DNA of 64,000 nucleotides, from NCBI GenBank assembly GCA_022763045.1, contig JALEGI010000014.1:62001-126000 (forward strand), read 5' to 3'. A program made the position numbers and the translations under genes. Positions 50,601-58,412 of this stretch are shown here, in pieces. The DNA is from Simkaniaceae bacterium. GTDB lineage: Bacteria; Chlamydiota; Chlamydiia; Chlamydiales; JACRBE01. Numbering within the stretch: position 1 is the stretch's first letter; every line of letters begins with the position of its first letter. Below the pieces are notes generated by a model that was not told the DNA's origin, made no database searches, and worked only from the letters and a program-made list of their open reading frames with translations.

Positions 50601-53600
50601 GCAGTGAACTCGCTCATCCCTTCAACCGGTCCCGGCGCGCAAGCAAGCCGAATCGATGGAATCAAAAAAATACCACCAAATGCCAGCTACCAAGAGCGTG
50701 CCATGGCCTACGTCAACATGTTCACGCCTCCGCCAAACATCTTCCCTGTAGGACTTGGGCACTTCCCAGAATTGCAAAGGCCTCTAAATCCTGGGGATAG
50801 TTTCCTCGATAACTACTCGCCCTTCTATGAAAATGGGGTCAACAAATATCCCTACTATCAGACAAGTAATGCCACAATTACAAATGGCGCTTATAACAGT
50901 GATACGAAGAAGTTGGATCACAATATTCGCTTCAATCCAACGGGGAGCGCAAAGTCGCAGGTGAACATGGAGGCCTACGGTCCCATGCCCCCAATGGGTG
51001 AGTATCAATACTCATTTAATATTAATCTCCCTGCAAACCTGCAAAATTTCAATCCAACAATTCAAATTTCAGGTCTCGACCAAACCAATGGTAAACCTGG
51101 GACAAATCCTCAAATCATGAATGTGAATTTGATGGACTACATCCAGCCAAAACCACCCGTTGCAGGGACTCAGGCCAAAGTTGTTCTCCCATTCAGTTTG
51201 ACAAAACTGCTCTATAACAACGCCAACTCAAGTGCATCTTATACAAATCACGATTGGATCCAACCGAAAATCACCATCACCGCGCAGGCAGGCAGCCCCT
51301 CATTTACAATTAGTAATGTTTCGCTGACAAACAATGATAGTGCAGCATACAGCAAATTCAATAGTGTTAATCCTTCCGCTGGAACAGCCAATAGCAACCA
51401 AAAGAGTCTTTGGAATAGCAAAAATGGCGTCAACTACCCAACTACAACTGGAAAAATGCCCGCAGGTTGGGGCAGCGCGCGCCTTTCAAATGACATTGCC
51501 AATAACGATCTCAACCCCACACCAACGCCTCAGGGGATCAAACTTCCAGCGACAAATGATGCAAATAACAACTACAATAACGCCTGTTTAAACTCAAACT
51601 TCCAAACCTACGGTGATGCCACAGTCTCCTCAACTGTGCAGTTCCAGAAAAACCCCAATGGTCCGACCACCTATCCCGCATTTGCAATGTGGAGCTACGC
51701 GGGGCGGCAAACTCCCGTTGGCTCAAGTGGACAAGCCGGCCCTGCAGGAAACGCCTACATGGATACTGGGGAAAATGACTCGGAATTTTATGCAGAGAAA
51801 ATCAACGGACAGGTGCACACACTTCTGCGCTTTACCGCCTATGATGGTCTCGATGGGGGAGGTAAATACCACTCGCCGACAATCACAGTCGATTTAACAG
51901 CAAAATATGGAATTAACCTCTATGATGGAACCCAAAACACCATCACGATGCACGATATTCCAAGCGCCAAAACAGGACAAGATACGCTCTCTGTCACAGT
52001 CACAAATGCTGCAGGAAAATCCTGCACCCTAAGTTGGCCTGCTGGAAAAGATGGCGTGAAATCTCATGAGGTCCCCAAATATTGGAGAATCGGAACAGAA
52101 GCTCCCCAGTGGGGCTACAAGTCGCAGCAAGGGAACCTTGCGCAGACACCAGGACGCTCAGACTTCCTCGTTTCAAATCTCAGCGTGAAAAACCACCTCA
52201 GCCCCGAGCAGCAAAAGAAGGCAAATAAAGCGATGCGCCACCACTCCACCGACTACTCATACAACACCCCAGGAGGTGGATTCATCTCCTGGCCTCCGCC
52301 ACTCTATGCACAAGGTGGAGCAGATACACTTGCTAAATACGCCGCAAAAATTGAGGCGCTACTTAATGAATATCCTCCCACCTCAACCTATGGACAACTT
52401 GCTGCTGACTTGAAAAAAACCTATCAGCAGTACGTCACAACAGGTCCCGATGGTGAGCCCGAGCTCAAAACAAATATTGCGAAAAACGGCACCACCGCCA
52501 ACAACGGACTCTCAGCGCTGCAGCAAGCAATGCAGATCACCTTTATTAACGATGTCCAGCGGGGCGGATCGATTTATGAAGAGTACGGCACCACCATCCA
52601 AGGGGTCTCACAAATCGCAGCGCAGCTCGGCTTTAGCTCCTCACAGGTGACGCAAATTTGCACCCCACAATCTGTTGGAGCGCAAATGATGGAATGGCTC
52701 AATGAGCAGACAAATGCAGGAGGACCAGATTCCTCACAATACCAAACCGTCAAACTCCAACTGCTCGATGCGATGGAAAAAGGGCAGCCAACCGGAAAAA
52801 TTGACCAATTCCTCTTTGGTCCAATGCCCCCAGACCCCTCCAATCCCGCACAGTATAAAACCCTCGAACAAACCCTTACACAAATCTTTGGGGATAAAAA
52901 TCTCGGACTCTCGAATTCGATTATGAACAGCGTCGCAAACGAGTTTGAATCAATCTTCCCAGGAGCGCCCAAACCCTTTGTTCCTCAAGGCTCAGTTGCC
53001 CAAACATTGACAGATGATATGAACAAAGCCACTAATCCTGGAGTCAAAGAGATCTTCCAAGATATCATAAACCTATACAATAGCGGCTCGCGCCCAGACT
53101 TATTCGATACAGCTGCAGGAAGAGACGCCCTCTACAAGTTTATTGGTTACTGCCTCAGCGCCCAGCCCGGCTCCCCACCAGTGACGCTAAAGGGAACAAG
53201 CATCTCCTTTACCGCACCCTCGAGCTTCCCAATAAAAGATCCCCAGTACACCCAAATCATCAATGAATTCCACAGCGCCTTTGGAGACCCTCCAATCCCA
53301 ACCCCCACACCAAGTAGTGGTGGAACCGTTGATTCGGCCTTCAGCGACCTTCAGTCCCAATATGAAGATAATGACACCATCAAAGCCATCCTCGTTTGGG
53401 CAAGCTACTACCTTGAAAAGGATCCCGGATTCCTAAAAAGTGATAACCTCATCACCTTTGGGAAAACCCTACAAGCCATCCTAGCCGCTCCAAAAAATAA
53501 CGTCAGCTACCACACCGGCGGCAACACCTACGCAGCCCCCACCGATGCCCAATCCCTCACCACCGCACAACAAAAAAGCTTGTACTCCTCGATTATGAAT

Positions 53601-53624
53601 GATGTTAAAAATGCTCTAGGTTAA
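47676..53624 (+). CDS. Very large (1982-residue) hypothetical protein with Gly-rich linker and repeated beta domains
   Basis: A single continuous frame. Residues 1-150 are charged and helical without a signal peptide. About 150-440 is low complexity: Gly/Pro/Ser-rich, including a Gly-Met-Leu run near 305-345 (GGMGGMGGLLGG). At least three beta-rich segments follow, near 448-548 (TYEFTFKLTSNELQ), 835-970 (VVVLSAYVKWPETH) and 1090-1215 (GEYQYSFNINLPANLQ), resembling jelly-roll or carbohydrate-binding domains, and another near 1290-1500. The last ~440 residues are helical. Very few cysteines. I do not recognise a family. The organisation suggests a surface or secreted protein exported without Sec; no relation to a known autotransporter or adhesin is visible. 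Confidence 0.6.
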   Translation: MSSNIDPNIEGFKDDFDFSNVTPNPQDVTPQDEIHEFVGDMLVKATNIVTGMAMGVEGATRGESRQTELKAKAPIKDFIDDFMHQLNHTLTASLYQRPDWKEEIGPFQDKVQGHLESLARLPNTNHIPRKQINRQSELMGQLQAKSGVGAAAPKLGASGPGAGIMGGNFAQMLQQLTGGSGMTGHSSQKPSSPHHSPGASQSGTGIPGIKMDPWMSAVKGLIEKYFAIAGEHFQNVNLTKSTGGDFSKGSGSTHSQLYQLLGIYQVVSSRFNQDPAKNKAQKEAAHELAKGVGGNSNPLAGLMGGGGAGGMGGMGGMGGLLGGAGGGGMGGLLGGSGPSAPAAAPGGAVGSGSGGAPLGASAPSPMADLSKKPLSGPKPSDADVAQFMRAVTPKNTTSSAPVDPSGKTWSDHGQKGAVTHSSTGISMSNQITGASGATSSGSAATTDTIPAPAAGTYEFTFKLTSNELQTLESSKIFTVSILLNGKTINVGTLGKDLTINSDGTITMKFTIPKDAPKNSTLGFNFYLYGQHGAPGANLSISSMSYGATTPTPPPNQQDLQKAYQDLQNMPDSNGKTFAQWLGANLTLLGADVGILNGLIDAYKSATPAAQKGLWGVMESMNSEVQKLMGAIVGDGKYTGFKAEIQDIFGKAGISELDGVSESQLETYFQSLLPAEPKMPEPPASNQAPGSNKSDTEEAQSLSKNQEVNYLLEMLKGDLKTNPLPNDPAFTAVYTAYTEWKSASGGDARTKDITFINDFFGLLAGIVIKDFPGIMKSFPGITANSTGDEADAFDKHIVQLGLLMFSQNGISARMLSKGPTSSGLPNMAPSMDGASGLTKNDTGGPFGGPSYTMNSGTPDFKKKLPSSGMQKGDVVVLSAYVKWPETHTSENGTQHVMSGSIGLDGTGVSVVSQDYGNNNNYNGWQRVQFTIKVSDPNNITFDFNAGKFPPSWGGSTGSIAGLSITNLGQNAEKATSAVNSLIPSTGPGAQASRIDGIKKIPPNASYQERAMAYVNMFTPPPNIFPVGLGHFPELQRPLNPGDSFLDNYSPFYENGVNKYPYYQTSNATITNGAYNSDTKKLDHNIRFNPTGSAKSQVNMEAYGPMPPMGEYQYSFNINLPANLQNFNPTIQISGLDQTNGKPGTNPQIMNVNLMDYIQPKPPVAGTQAKVVLPFSLTKLLYNNANSSASYTNHDWIQPKITITAQAGSPSFTISNVSLTNNDSAAYSKFNSVNPSAGTANSNQKSLWNSKNGVNYPTTTGKMPAGWGSARLSNDIANNDLNPTPTPQGIKLPATNDANNNYNNACLNSNFQTYGDATVSSTVQFQKNPNGPTTYPAFAMWSYAGRQTPVGSSGQAGPAGNAYMDTGENDSEFYAEKINGQVHTLLRFTAYDGLDGGGKYHSPTITVDLTAKYGINLYDGTQNTITMHDIPSAKTGQDTLSVTVTNAAGKSCTLSWPAGKDGVKSHEVPKYWRIGTEAPQWGYKSQQGNLAQTPGRSDFLVSNLSVKNHLSPEQQKKANKAMRHHSTDYSYNTPGGGFISWPPPLYAQGGADTLAKYAAKIEALLNEYPPTSTYGQLAADLKKTYQQYVTTGPDGEPELKTNIAKNGTTANNGLSALQQAMQITFINDVQRGGSIYEEYGTTIQGVSQIAAQLGFSSSQVTQICTPQSVGAQMMEWLNEQTNAGGPDSSQYQTVKLQLLDAMEKGQPTGKIDQFLFGPMPPDPSNPAQYKTLEQTLTQIFGDKNLGLSNSIMNSVANEFESIFPGAPKPFVPQGSVAQTLTDDMNKATNPGVKEIFQDIINLYNSGSRPDLFDTAAGRDALYKFIGYCLSAQPGSPPVTLKGTSISFTAPSSFPIKDPQYTQIINEFHSAFGDPPIPTPTPSSGGTVDSAFSDLQSQYEDNDTIKAILVWASYYLEKDPGFLKSDNLITFGKTLQAILAAPKNNVSYHTGGNTYAAPTDAQSLTTAQQKSLYSSIMNDVKNALG

Positions 53625-53628
53625 TAAC

Positions 53629-53649
53629 GGCCCGATCCCCGATCGGGCC
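53629..53649 (+). terminator. Hairpin at the end of the 1982-residue gene
   Basis: GGCCCGATC and GATCGGGCC form a perfect 9-bp stem around CCC, 5 bp after the stop codon. No T-tail follows. It borders the first repeat unit and shares GATCG with the repeats, so it may instead be the edge of the repeat element. Confidence 0.4.
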
Positions 53650-53967
53650 CAACCGTCACCTAACAATAAAAACCCGTGCCCGTGCCCGAAAAAAAACAAA
53701 GACCGTCCCAACCACAACTCTCCGATCGACCCTAACCGTTACCTAGCAATAAAAACCCGTGCCCCTGCCCGTGCCCGTGCCCGTGCCCGAAAAAAAACAA
53801 AAACCGTCCCGACCACAACTCTCCGATCGACCCTAACCGTCACCCAGCAATAAAAACCCGTGCCCTTGCCCCTGCCCGTGCCCGTGCCCGAAAAAACAAA
53901 GACCGTCCCAACCACAACTTCCCAACCACCCCAACAATCACCCAACAATACCTCCCTTTCCCCCTGA
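53641..53967 (+). repeat. Left array: three direct copies of a ~100-bp unit with hexamer tracts
   Basis: Copies start near 53641, 53722 and 53823 (the middle one is 101 bp). Each reads CGATCGACCCTAACCGT, CACCTAGCAATAAAAA, a variable (CCCGTG/CCCCTG)n tract, CGAAAAAAAACAAAGACCG, TCCCAACCACAACT. The tract has two to five hexamers and varies between copies. The third copy runs into a divergent C-rich tail ending near 53967. The copies cover most of the 427-bp gap; the rest is the promoter region of the four-helix gene. Confidence 0.9.
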
Positions 53968-54051
53968 CCCAAATCGTCAAAACTCCTATAAATATAATAA
54001 AGATTTTAGCAAGATAAGAGCCTTCTTTATCAAGTTAAGGAATTATACAAA

Positions 54052-54417
54052 GTGATTGAAGTCAAAGAAGAGCAAGTATTAGACCATGAAAAGCTCAATG
54101 TATATCAAATCTCAATAGAATTTGTTGTATTTGCTGATGCTCTTATAAAAGAGCTTCCACGTGGTCGTGGATATTTAAGTGATCAACTACGTCGCGCTGC
54201 ACTTTCAATTTCATTGAATATTGCTGAAGGTGCCGGTGAATTTGCTAACGAGGAAAAAATTAGATTCTATCGTATTGCCAAACGATCAGCTACAGAATGC
54301 TCAGGAATATTAGATGTCTGCGGAAAACTAGATATTATCGACAAGAAGACTCAAGAAAAGGGAAGGCTTTTTCTTGTTCGCATCGTCTCTATGCTTATAA
54401 AATTAGCTCAAAAATAA
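54052..54417 (+). CDS. Four-helix bundle protein, S23/intervening-sequence (Avd-like fold) family
   Basis: A 121-residue protein starting at GTG 54052 with AAGGA upstream. HEKLNVYQISIEFVVFADAL, LPRGRGYLSDQLRRAALSI, SLNIAEGAGEFANEEKIRFY and IAKRSATECSGILDV are the hallmark segments of the S23 family, first seen inside 23S rRNA intervening sequences. The same fold is used by Avd, the accessory protein of diversity-generating retroelements. The protein is basic and may bind nucleic acid; its biochemical role is not known. No rRNA or reverse transcriptase lies nearby. It is enclosed by the inverted repeat arrays. Confidence 0.88.
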   Translation: MIEVKEEQVLDHEKLNVYQISIEFVVFADALIKELPRGRGYLSDQLRRAALSISLNIAEGAGEFANEEKIRFYRIAKRSATECSGILDVCGKLDIIDKKTQEKGRLFLVRIVSMLIKLAQK

Positions 54418-54444
54418 TTCATGGATTGGGAGACGGGGGAATTT

Positions 54445-54680
54445 TGTGGGGTGACGGTTAGGGTCGATCGGGGAGTTGTGACCGGGACGGTCTTTGTTTT
54501 TTTTTCGGGCACGGGCACGGGCAGGGGCAGGGGCACGGGTTTTTACTGCTAGGTGACGGTTGGGGTCGATCGGGGAGTTGTGGTCGAGACGGTCTTTGTT
54601 TTTATTGCTAGGTGACGGTTGGGGGTGGTTGGGAAGTTGTGGTCGGGATGGTATTGTTGGGTTGTGGGAAAAGGGGGAGG
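54445..54680 (-). repeat. Right array: copies of the same ~100-bp unit in inverted orientation
   Basis: Reading the reverse strand from 54680 to 54445, the same boxes recur: CCGACCACAACTTCCCAACC, CCGTCACCTAGCAATAAAAA, AAAGACCGTC, CGATCGACCC. One copy keeps a hexamer tract (GGGCACGGGCACGGGC near 54506), the next (near 54595-54615) has lost it exactly between two A/T-runs. It fills the 279-bp gap before the dienelactone hydrolase gene. Confidence 0.9.
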
Positions 54681-54696
54681 AGATTAGTATGGTTTC

Positions 54697-55404
54697 ATGC
54701 ATACGGAAACATGTGAATACAGTGATGGTTCGACTGCTTTAGAGGCTTTTGTTGCCTACGATTCTTCTTTGCATGGGAAGTTGCCTTGTGTGTTGATTTT
54801 TCATGCTTGGCGTGGGCGCGATGATTTTGTGGCTGAGAAGGCAAGGGAGATTGCGGCTCTTGGCTATGTGGGTTTTTGCGTTGATGTTTATGGCAAGGGG
54901 GTGCAGGGCAATGGTGTTGATGAGTGCTCAAAACTGATGGCTCCATTTATGGAGGATCGGGCGATGCTTGAGCGGCGCATTAATGCGGGGCTTGAGGCGG
55001 CCAAGGGACTTGAGATGGTCAATGGCGACTCGATTGGTGCGATTGGCTACTGCTTTGGTGGGCTATGCGCGCTGGATCTGGCCAGATCGGGTGCGGATGT
55101 GCGTGCGGTGGTGAGCTTTCACGGTCTTTTACATGCGCCACTAGATAGTGGGCATAAGATTCATGCCAAGGTGCTTGTTCAGCATGGCAATGAGGACCCT
55201 ATGGTTTCTGCTGAGGAGGTCGCTGCCTTTGGCAAGGAGATGACTGAGGCTGAGGTCGACTGGCAGCTCCATATCTATGGCAATGCGATGCATGCTTTCA
55301 CAAATCCTGCGGCAAACGACCCAGATTTCGGCACGGTTTACAATGAGAGCGCCGATAAGCGCTCGTGGCTTGCTATGAAAAACTTCCTCGCAGAATCGCT
55401 ATAA
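54697..55404 (+). CDS. Dienelactone hydrolase family protein
   Basis: A 235-residue alpha/beta hydrolase. The nucleophile elbow GYCFGG holds the Cys, as in dienelactone hydrolases, HGNEDPMVS contributes the Asp, and GNAMHAFTNP the His. FHAWRGRDDFV is the oxyanion region. Family members open lactones or act as general carboxylesterases; the physiological substrate is unknown. It starts 17 bp after the right repeat array, so the promoter may be within the repeats. The MFS gene follows after 19 bp. Confidence 0.9.
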   Translation: MHTETCEYSDGSTALEAFVAYDSSLHGKLPCVLIFHAWRGRDDFVAEKAREIAALGYVGFCVDVYGKGVQGNGVDECSKLMAPFMEDRAMLERRINAGLEAAKGLEMVNGDSIGAIGYCFGGLCALDLARSGADVRAVVSFHGLLHAPLDSGHKIHAKVLVQHGNEDPMVSAEEVAAFGKEMTEAEVDWQLHIYGNAMHAFTNPAANDPDFGTVYNESADKRSWLAMKNFLAESL

Positions 55405-55423
55405 TTGTGCTATCCTTTTTCCG

Positions 55424-56659
55424 ATGACAGAGGCATTAAAGAAAGACTTTTATGTAACTAAGACGCGGCTTGCCCTTGTCTTGATGAGCCTACTGAGCGA
55501 GCCTTTGGTGGCGCTCTACACCTGGCTGCCCTTTATTGCTCGCAAGGAGCTCGGAGCCACGGCTCTACAAATCTCGATTTTAACAGCCCTGCGTCCTGTC
55601 GTCTCTCTGCTCTCATTTTACTGGAGCCATGGGATCGATAATCGGCGCGAGAGGCTGAGGGGTAATTTGATTTTATCGGGGATTTTTGCCCGCGTTCCCC
55701 TGATGCTCTTTTTCTTCTTTAACAATGTTTGGTATGTCATTTTGGCCTCTACCATATATATGCTCTTTACTCGGGCGGGAATTCCAGCGTGGATGGAGAT
55801 TTTGAAGCTCAATGTCCCTGGAGGGGAGCGGGAAAAGCTCTTTTCAATGGGTACTCTATTTGCCTATCTCGAGGGGATGGTCTTTGCCCTATCGATGGGG
55901 ATGCTCCTCGATTTCAACGGCGATACGTGGAAAATTCTCTTTTTAATTGCATCGGGAATTGGCCTTGTGGGGCTCTTTTTCCAATCAAGGGTGCCGATTC
56001 GTGGGGAAAAACCGGCCCCAATCGAGATGCAGATCTCACCAATTGTGCGTCTTGTCAAGCCATGGCGCGACACCCTGCACCTCATGCGCACAAGGCCAGA
56101 TTTTGCCCGCTTTCAGGCGGCCTTTATGGCAGGGGGCTTTGGGCTGATGTTAATCTCCACAGTCCTTCCGCTCTACTTTGTCGATGTTCTGGACCTCTCC
56201 CACACGCAATTCACAACAGCCAGATCGATCTGCATGGCGATTGGATTTGTCGGATCCACGTGGGCGTGGACGCGGAGTCTTTCAAAGATCCAACCGGGAA
56301 AATTGACAAGTCTTATCAACTTCCTCTTTGCCCTCTTCCCTCTAGTTCTTATCTTAGCCAAGCTCTCGACAGGCTGGCTCTATAGTGCCTATATTATATA
56401 TGGTATCGCTCAAGGGGGCTCGCACATGCTATGGCATCTATCAGGCCCCCTCTTTGCCGGTGAAGAGGACAGCTCGATCTACAGTGGTGTCAATATTGTC
56501 ATGGTCGGCATCCGGGGAATTATTGCCCCAATGATCGCTCCCATGCTCTATCTCCTTTTTGGCCCTACCACTGTTTTAATCCTCGGCATGCTCATCTGCT
56601 CCACCGGTGGCCTTTATATGCTGCGAGAGCGTAGCTCTTTGACCACACAATCAGATTGA
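55424..56659 (+). CDS. MFS transporter, unassigned substrate
   Basis: A 411-residue, 12-helix membrane protein. The N-terminal part has LVLMSLLSEPLVALYTWLPF and the SLLSFYWSHGIDNRRERLRG loop (a variant of MFS motif A). Helix content and length agree with the family; no substrate-specific motif was recognised. It shares a 9-bp tail overlap with the convergent small gene. It may be co-transcribed with the dienelactone hydrolase. Confidence 0.85.
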   Translation: MTEALKKDFYVTKTRLALVLMSLLSEPLVALYTWLPFIARKELGATALQISILTALRPVVSLLSFYWSHGIDNRRERLRGNLILSGIFARVPLMLFFFFNNVWYVILASTIYMLFTRAGIPAWMEILKLNVPGGEREKLFSMGTLFAYLEGMVFALSMGMLLDFNGDTWKILFLIASGIGLVGLFFQSRVPIRGEKPAPIEMQISPIVRLVKPWRDTLHLMRTRPDFARFQAAFMAGGFGLMLISTVLPLYFVDVLDLSHTQFTTARSICMAIGFVGSTWAWTRSLSKIQPGKLTSLINFLFALFPLVLILAKLSTGWLYSAYIIYGIAQGGSHMLWHLSGPLFAGEEDSSIYSGVNIVMVGIRGIIAPMIAPMLYLLFGPTTVLILGMLICSTGGLYMLRERSSLTTQSD

Positions 56660-57004
56660 GTGTCTTCTGCCAAAGAGTAGAGAGCAAACGTCGATCGATC
56701 CATCGGAGGCTCTACGTTTTTTGTAAGATTTCCTCGAGATAAAAGTGATCTCTTTTGCCTTGCCAATTTGCGCTGAGCTTGGAAGCCGAACTCCATCGAC
56801 TAAGATGGTGATGCGATGCGCCTTCCATCCTGTTAACTCGCTAACGACTTGCTGCACGCGAGAGACAAGCTCTGTCGCTTTGAAGCGATAGTCAAGTTTA
56901 TGCACGCGTTTAAAAGGTAAATGGCGGTGGACATCAGAAAAAGTTGCAGATTGGACGCCAGAGGCGCCAAGTTGAACTTCGGGATTGATACAGAATGTAT
57001 CCAT
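56651..57004 (-). CDS. Small basic hypothetical protein
   Basis: A 117-residue protein; an upstream ATG at 57031 would add nine residues, but CCGGAG lies eight bases before the ATG at 57002-57004. The middle section ELVSRVQQVVSELTG followed by HRITILVDGVRL looks like a compact alpha/beta fold, and the tail is basic (SYKKRRASDGS). No family recognised. It ends in the 3' end of the MFS gene on the opposite strand. Confidence 0.5.
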   Translation of the reverse strand: MDTFCINPEVQLGASGVQSATFSDVHRHLPFKRVHKLDYRFKATELVSRVQQVVSELTGWKAHRITILVDGVRLPSSAQIGKAKEITFISRKSYKKRRASDGSIDVCSLLFGRRHSI

Positions 57005-57031
57005 AGAAAAACTCCGGGTTGGTTTGCTCAT

Positions 57032-57366
57032 CTTGCAGCACTCTAGAATTTATAAAGTGCTGGAGTCGGAGCAAACGCCTCTCAGAAGTTAACACCATCT
57101 TAAAATGTTAAGTGAATATTTGACAAGAAATTTTTTGTAACAGGTGTGTTTTTGTAATACTATTTGAAATAATTAGTTAATTATATTCGTTATTAACTGA
57201 CAATTACTTAAATTTTTTTAAAAACATAAGTTGTTTACTTGCAAGAAAAAGAGTGAATTAAATTCAAAAATGACGTAAGTTTTTTCAAAAAATTCATAAC
57301 TACCTCTGGACAATCAAATTAAAATAATCTACTTTCCGGTTAAGGAACAAAAATGGATGGAGAACC
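57032..57366. other. AT-rich intergenic region, no gene seen
   Basis: This 335-bp stretch separates the divergent small gene and the AEC carrier. It is very AT-rich with several A- and T-runs, and must contain both promoters. AGCACT...AGTGCT (57037-57061) is a short inverted repeat. A TTGACA is present at about 57120 but has no well-placed -10 partner. No convincing promoter or small gene was found. Confidence 0.6.
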
Positions 57367-58344
57367 ATGGATATATTACATATTATTCTTCCAGTGTTTG
57401 CGATTATCGTAACAGGATGGCTGTTACGTGCTATTAACTACATCACAGATTCAATGGCAGAGCAGATGTACGTGTTTGCAAGACGCGTAGCCGCACCAGC
57501 GCTTCTACTTTTCTCATTGGGTTCAGTTTCATTCGGCCAAATTTGGTATTGGGACTACGTCGGTGTATTTGGCGTCGTGACATTTGGTGTCTTTATTGTA
57601 GTTGCCTATCTAGCAACTGTGATGATGAAAAAATCATTTAACCGAGTCGCATGTGGCGCATTTGCTTGCATGGTCGGTAACGCCGCTTTCTTCGGCCTAC
57701 CATTCCTTTATGGAATTTTTGGTCGTAGAGCGATGGTACCTGCTGCTGTCACAATGCTCATTCTCTTAGTTATGTACGCAGTCGTTGTGTTCATCTTAGA
57801 GATGGCTGGCTCAAAAAGAAGTTTCGAGAATGCAATTCGCAAAGCCGGAACGGTTTTATTTACTGAAATCGTTGTGATTGCTGCGATTATCGGTATTCTC
57901 TACTCACTCACTGGTCTTCCAATTCCTGATGGAGTTGCTAAGTACCTACGCTTCTTTGAAGTTTCATTTGTTGCTGTTGCGCTTTTCGCTTTCGGTGCAC
58001 AGATCAACTTCAAGAACTTTGCTAAAGAGTGTTCTGAAGAATTCTTCCCAATGGTTTGGAAAGTTGCTGTGATGCCTGCATTAATGCTTTGGGTATCATG
58101 GGCATTCAAAATCCAAGCGATGTGGGCTGTTGTTGGGATTCTAGTTAGCGCAATGCCAACTGCTTTCATTGCTCAAGTCTTGACCAAAGCTTATGGAAAA
58201 GACAAGCAAAAATCAGTTGTTGAGCGCGTTGGACGCATTTCACGAGTAACTGCAGTATGTGGGCTTGTTGCCCTCTTCTTCTGGCTACTTATCTTGGCTC
58301 ATCTGTATCCAAGTGAGTTCCGCTTTACTCGTTCGTTCTACTAG
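57367..58344 (+). CDS. AEC (auxin efflux carrier) family permease, first copy
   Basis: A 325-residue protein with ten predicted helices. The N-terminus MDILHIILPVFAIIVTGWLLR and the block GNAAFFGLPFLYGIFG (the conserved N-x(4)-G-x-P) match AEC carriers, some of which move organic acids such as malate or malonate. A second AEC gene starts at 63863 (GLILPVFALVVTGWVLR). The gene ends before a strong terminator. Substrate is unknown. Confidence 0.88.
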   Translation: MDILHIILPVFAIIVTGWLLRAINYITDSMAEQMYVFARRVAAPALLLFSLGSVSFGQIWYWDYVGVFGVVTFGVFIVVAYLATVMMKKSFNRVACGAFACMVGNAAFFGLPFLYGIFGRRAMVPAAVTMLILLVMYAVVVFILEMAGSKRSFENAIRKAGTVLFTEIVVIAAIIGILYSLTGLPIPDGVAKYLRFFEVSFVAVALFAFGAQINFKNFAKECSEEFFPMVWKVAVMPALMLWVSWAFKIQAMWAVVGILVSAMPTAFIAQVLTKAYGKDKQKSVVERVGRISRVTAVCGLVALFFWLLILAHLYPSEFRFTRSFY

Positions 58345-58371
58345 AAATAGACTCACGACCCAAACGTTGGC

Positions 58372-58403
58372 AAAAAGGCTCCTCATTTGAGGAGCCTTTT
58401 TTT
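58372..58403 (+). terminator. Strong Rho-independent terminator after the first AEC gene
   Basis: AAGGCTCCTCA and TGAGGAGCCTT form an 11-bp stem followed by TTTTTTT, with an A-run on the other side. It can work in both directions and also borders the end of the RAP-domain gene. Confidence 0.9.
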
Positions 58404-58412
58404 ACCCAGTCA

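Larger units (their letters stand above)
53641..54680 (+). mobile_element. Candidate mobile element: S23 four-helix-bundle gene flanked by inverted repeat arrays
   Basis: One gene of the S23/four-helix-bundle family sits between a left array (53641-53967) and a right array (54445-54680) made of the same ~100-bp unit in opposite orientation. Each unit contains a CGATCG box, an ACCGTCAC box, an A-run, a CCCGTG hexamer array, then an AAACAAAGACCGTCCC box. No transposase, target duplication or recombinase is visible. Related S23 genes in other phyla are often found next to low-complexity repeats. Mobility is an inference from the structure. Confidence 0.5.

Noticed and set aside
53739-53972. Minus-strand frame of 77 residues with RARARA/GTGTG runs
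   Set aside because: It is a translation of the hexamer tracts in the repeat array; composition-driven and not a gene.
53680-53980. Array of short repeats resembling a CRISPR
   Set aside because: Repeat units are long (~100 bp), contain internal variable hexamers and lack unique spacers; no cas genes are nearby.
54052-54417. 23S rRNA intervening sequence
   Set aside because: The S23 family was first found in rRNA IVS, but no 23S rRNA sequence flanks the gene here; both sides are repeat arrays between protein genes.
53641-54680. Diversity-generating retroelement because the four-helix gene has the Avd fold
   Set aside because: No reverse transcriptase, template repeat or variable target gene is present in the window.
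54403-54702. Minus-strand frame rich in Pro, Asn and Arg across the right array
   Set aside because: It translates the repeat units with low-complexity sequence and has no start context.
57032-57366. Possible sigma-70 promoter with TTGACA near 57120
   Set aside because: No -10 element at 16-18 bp spacing; the nearest TAATAC is about 29 bp away.
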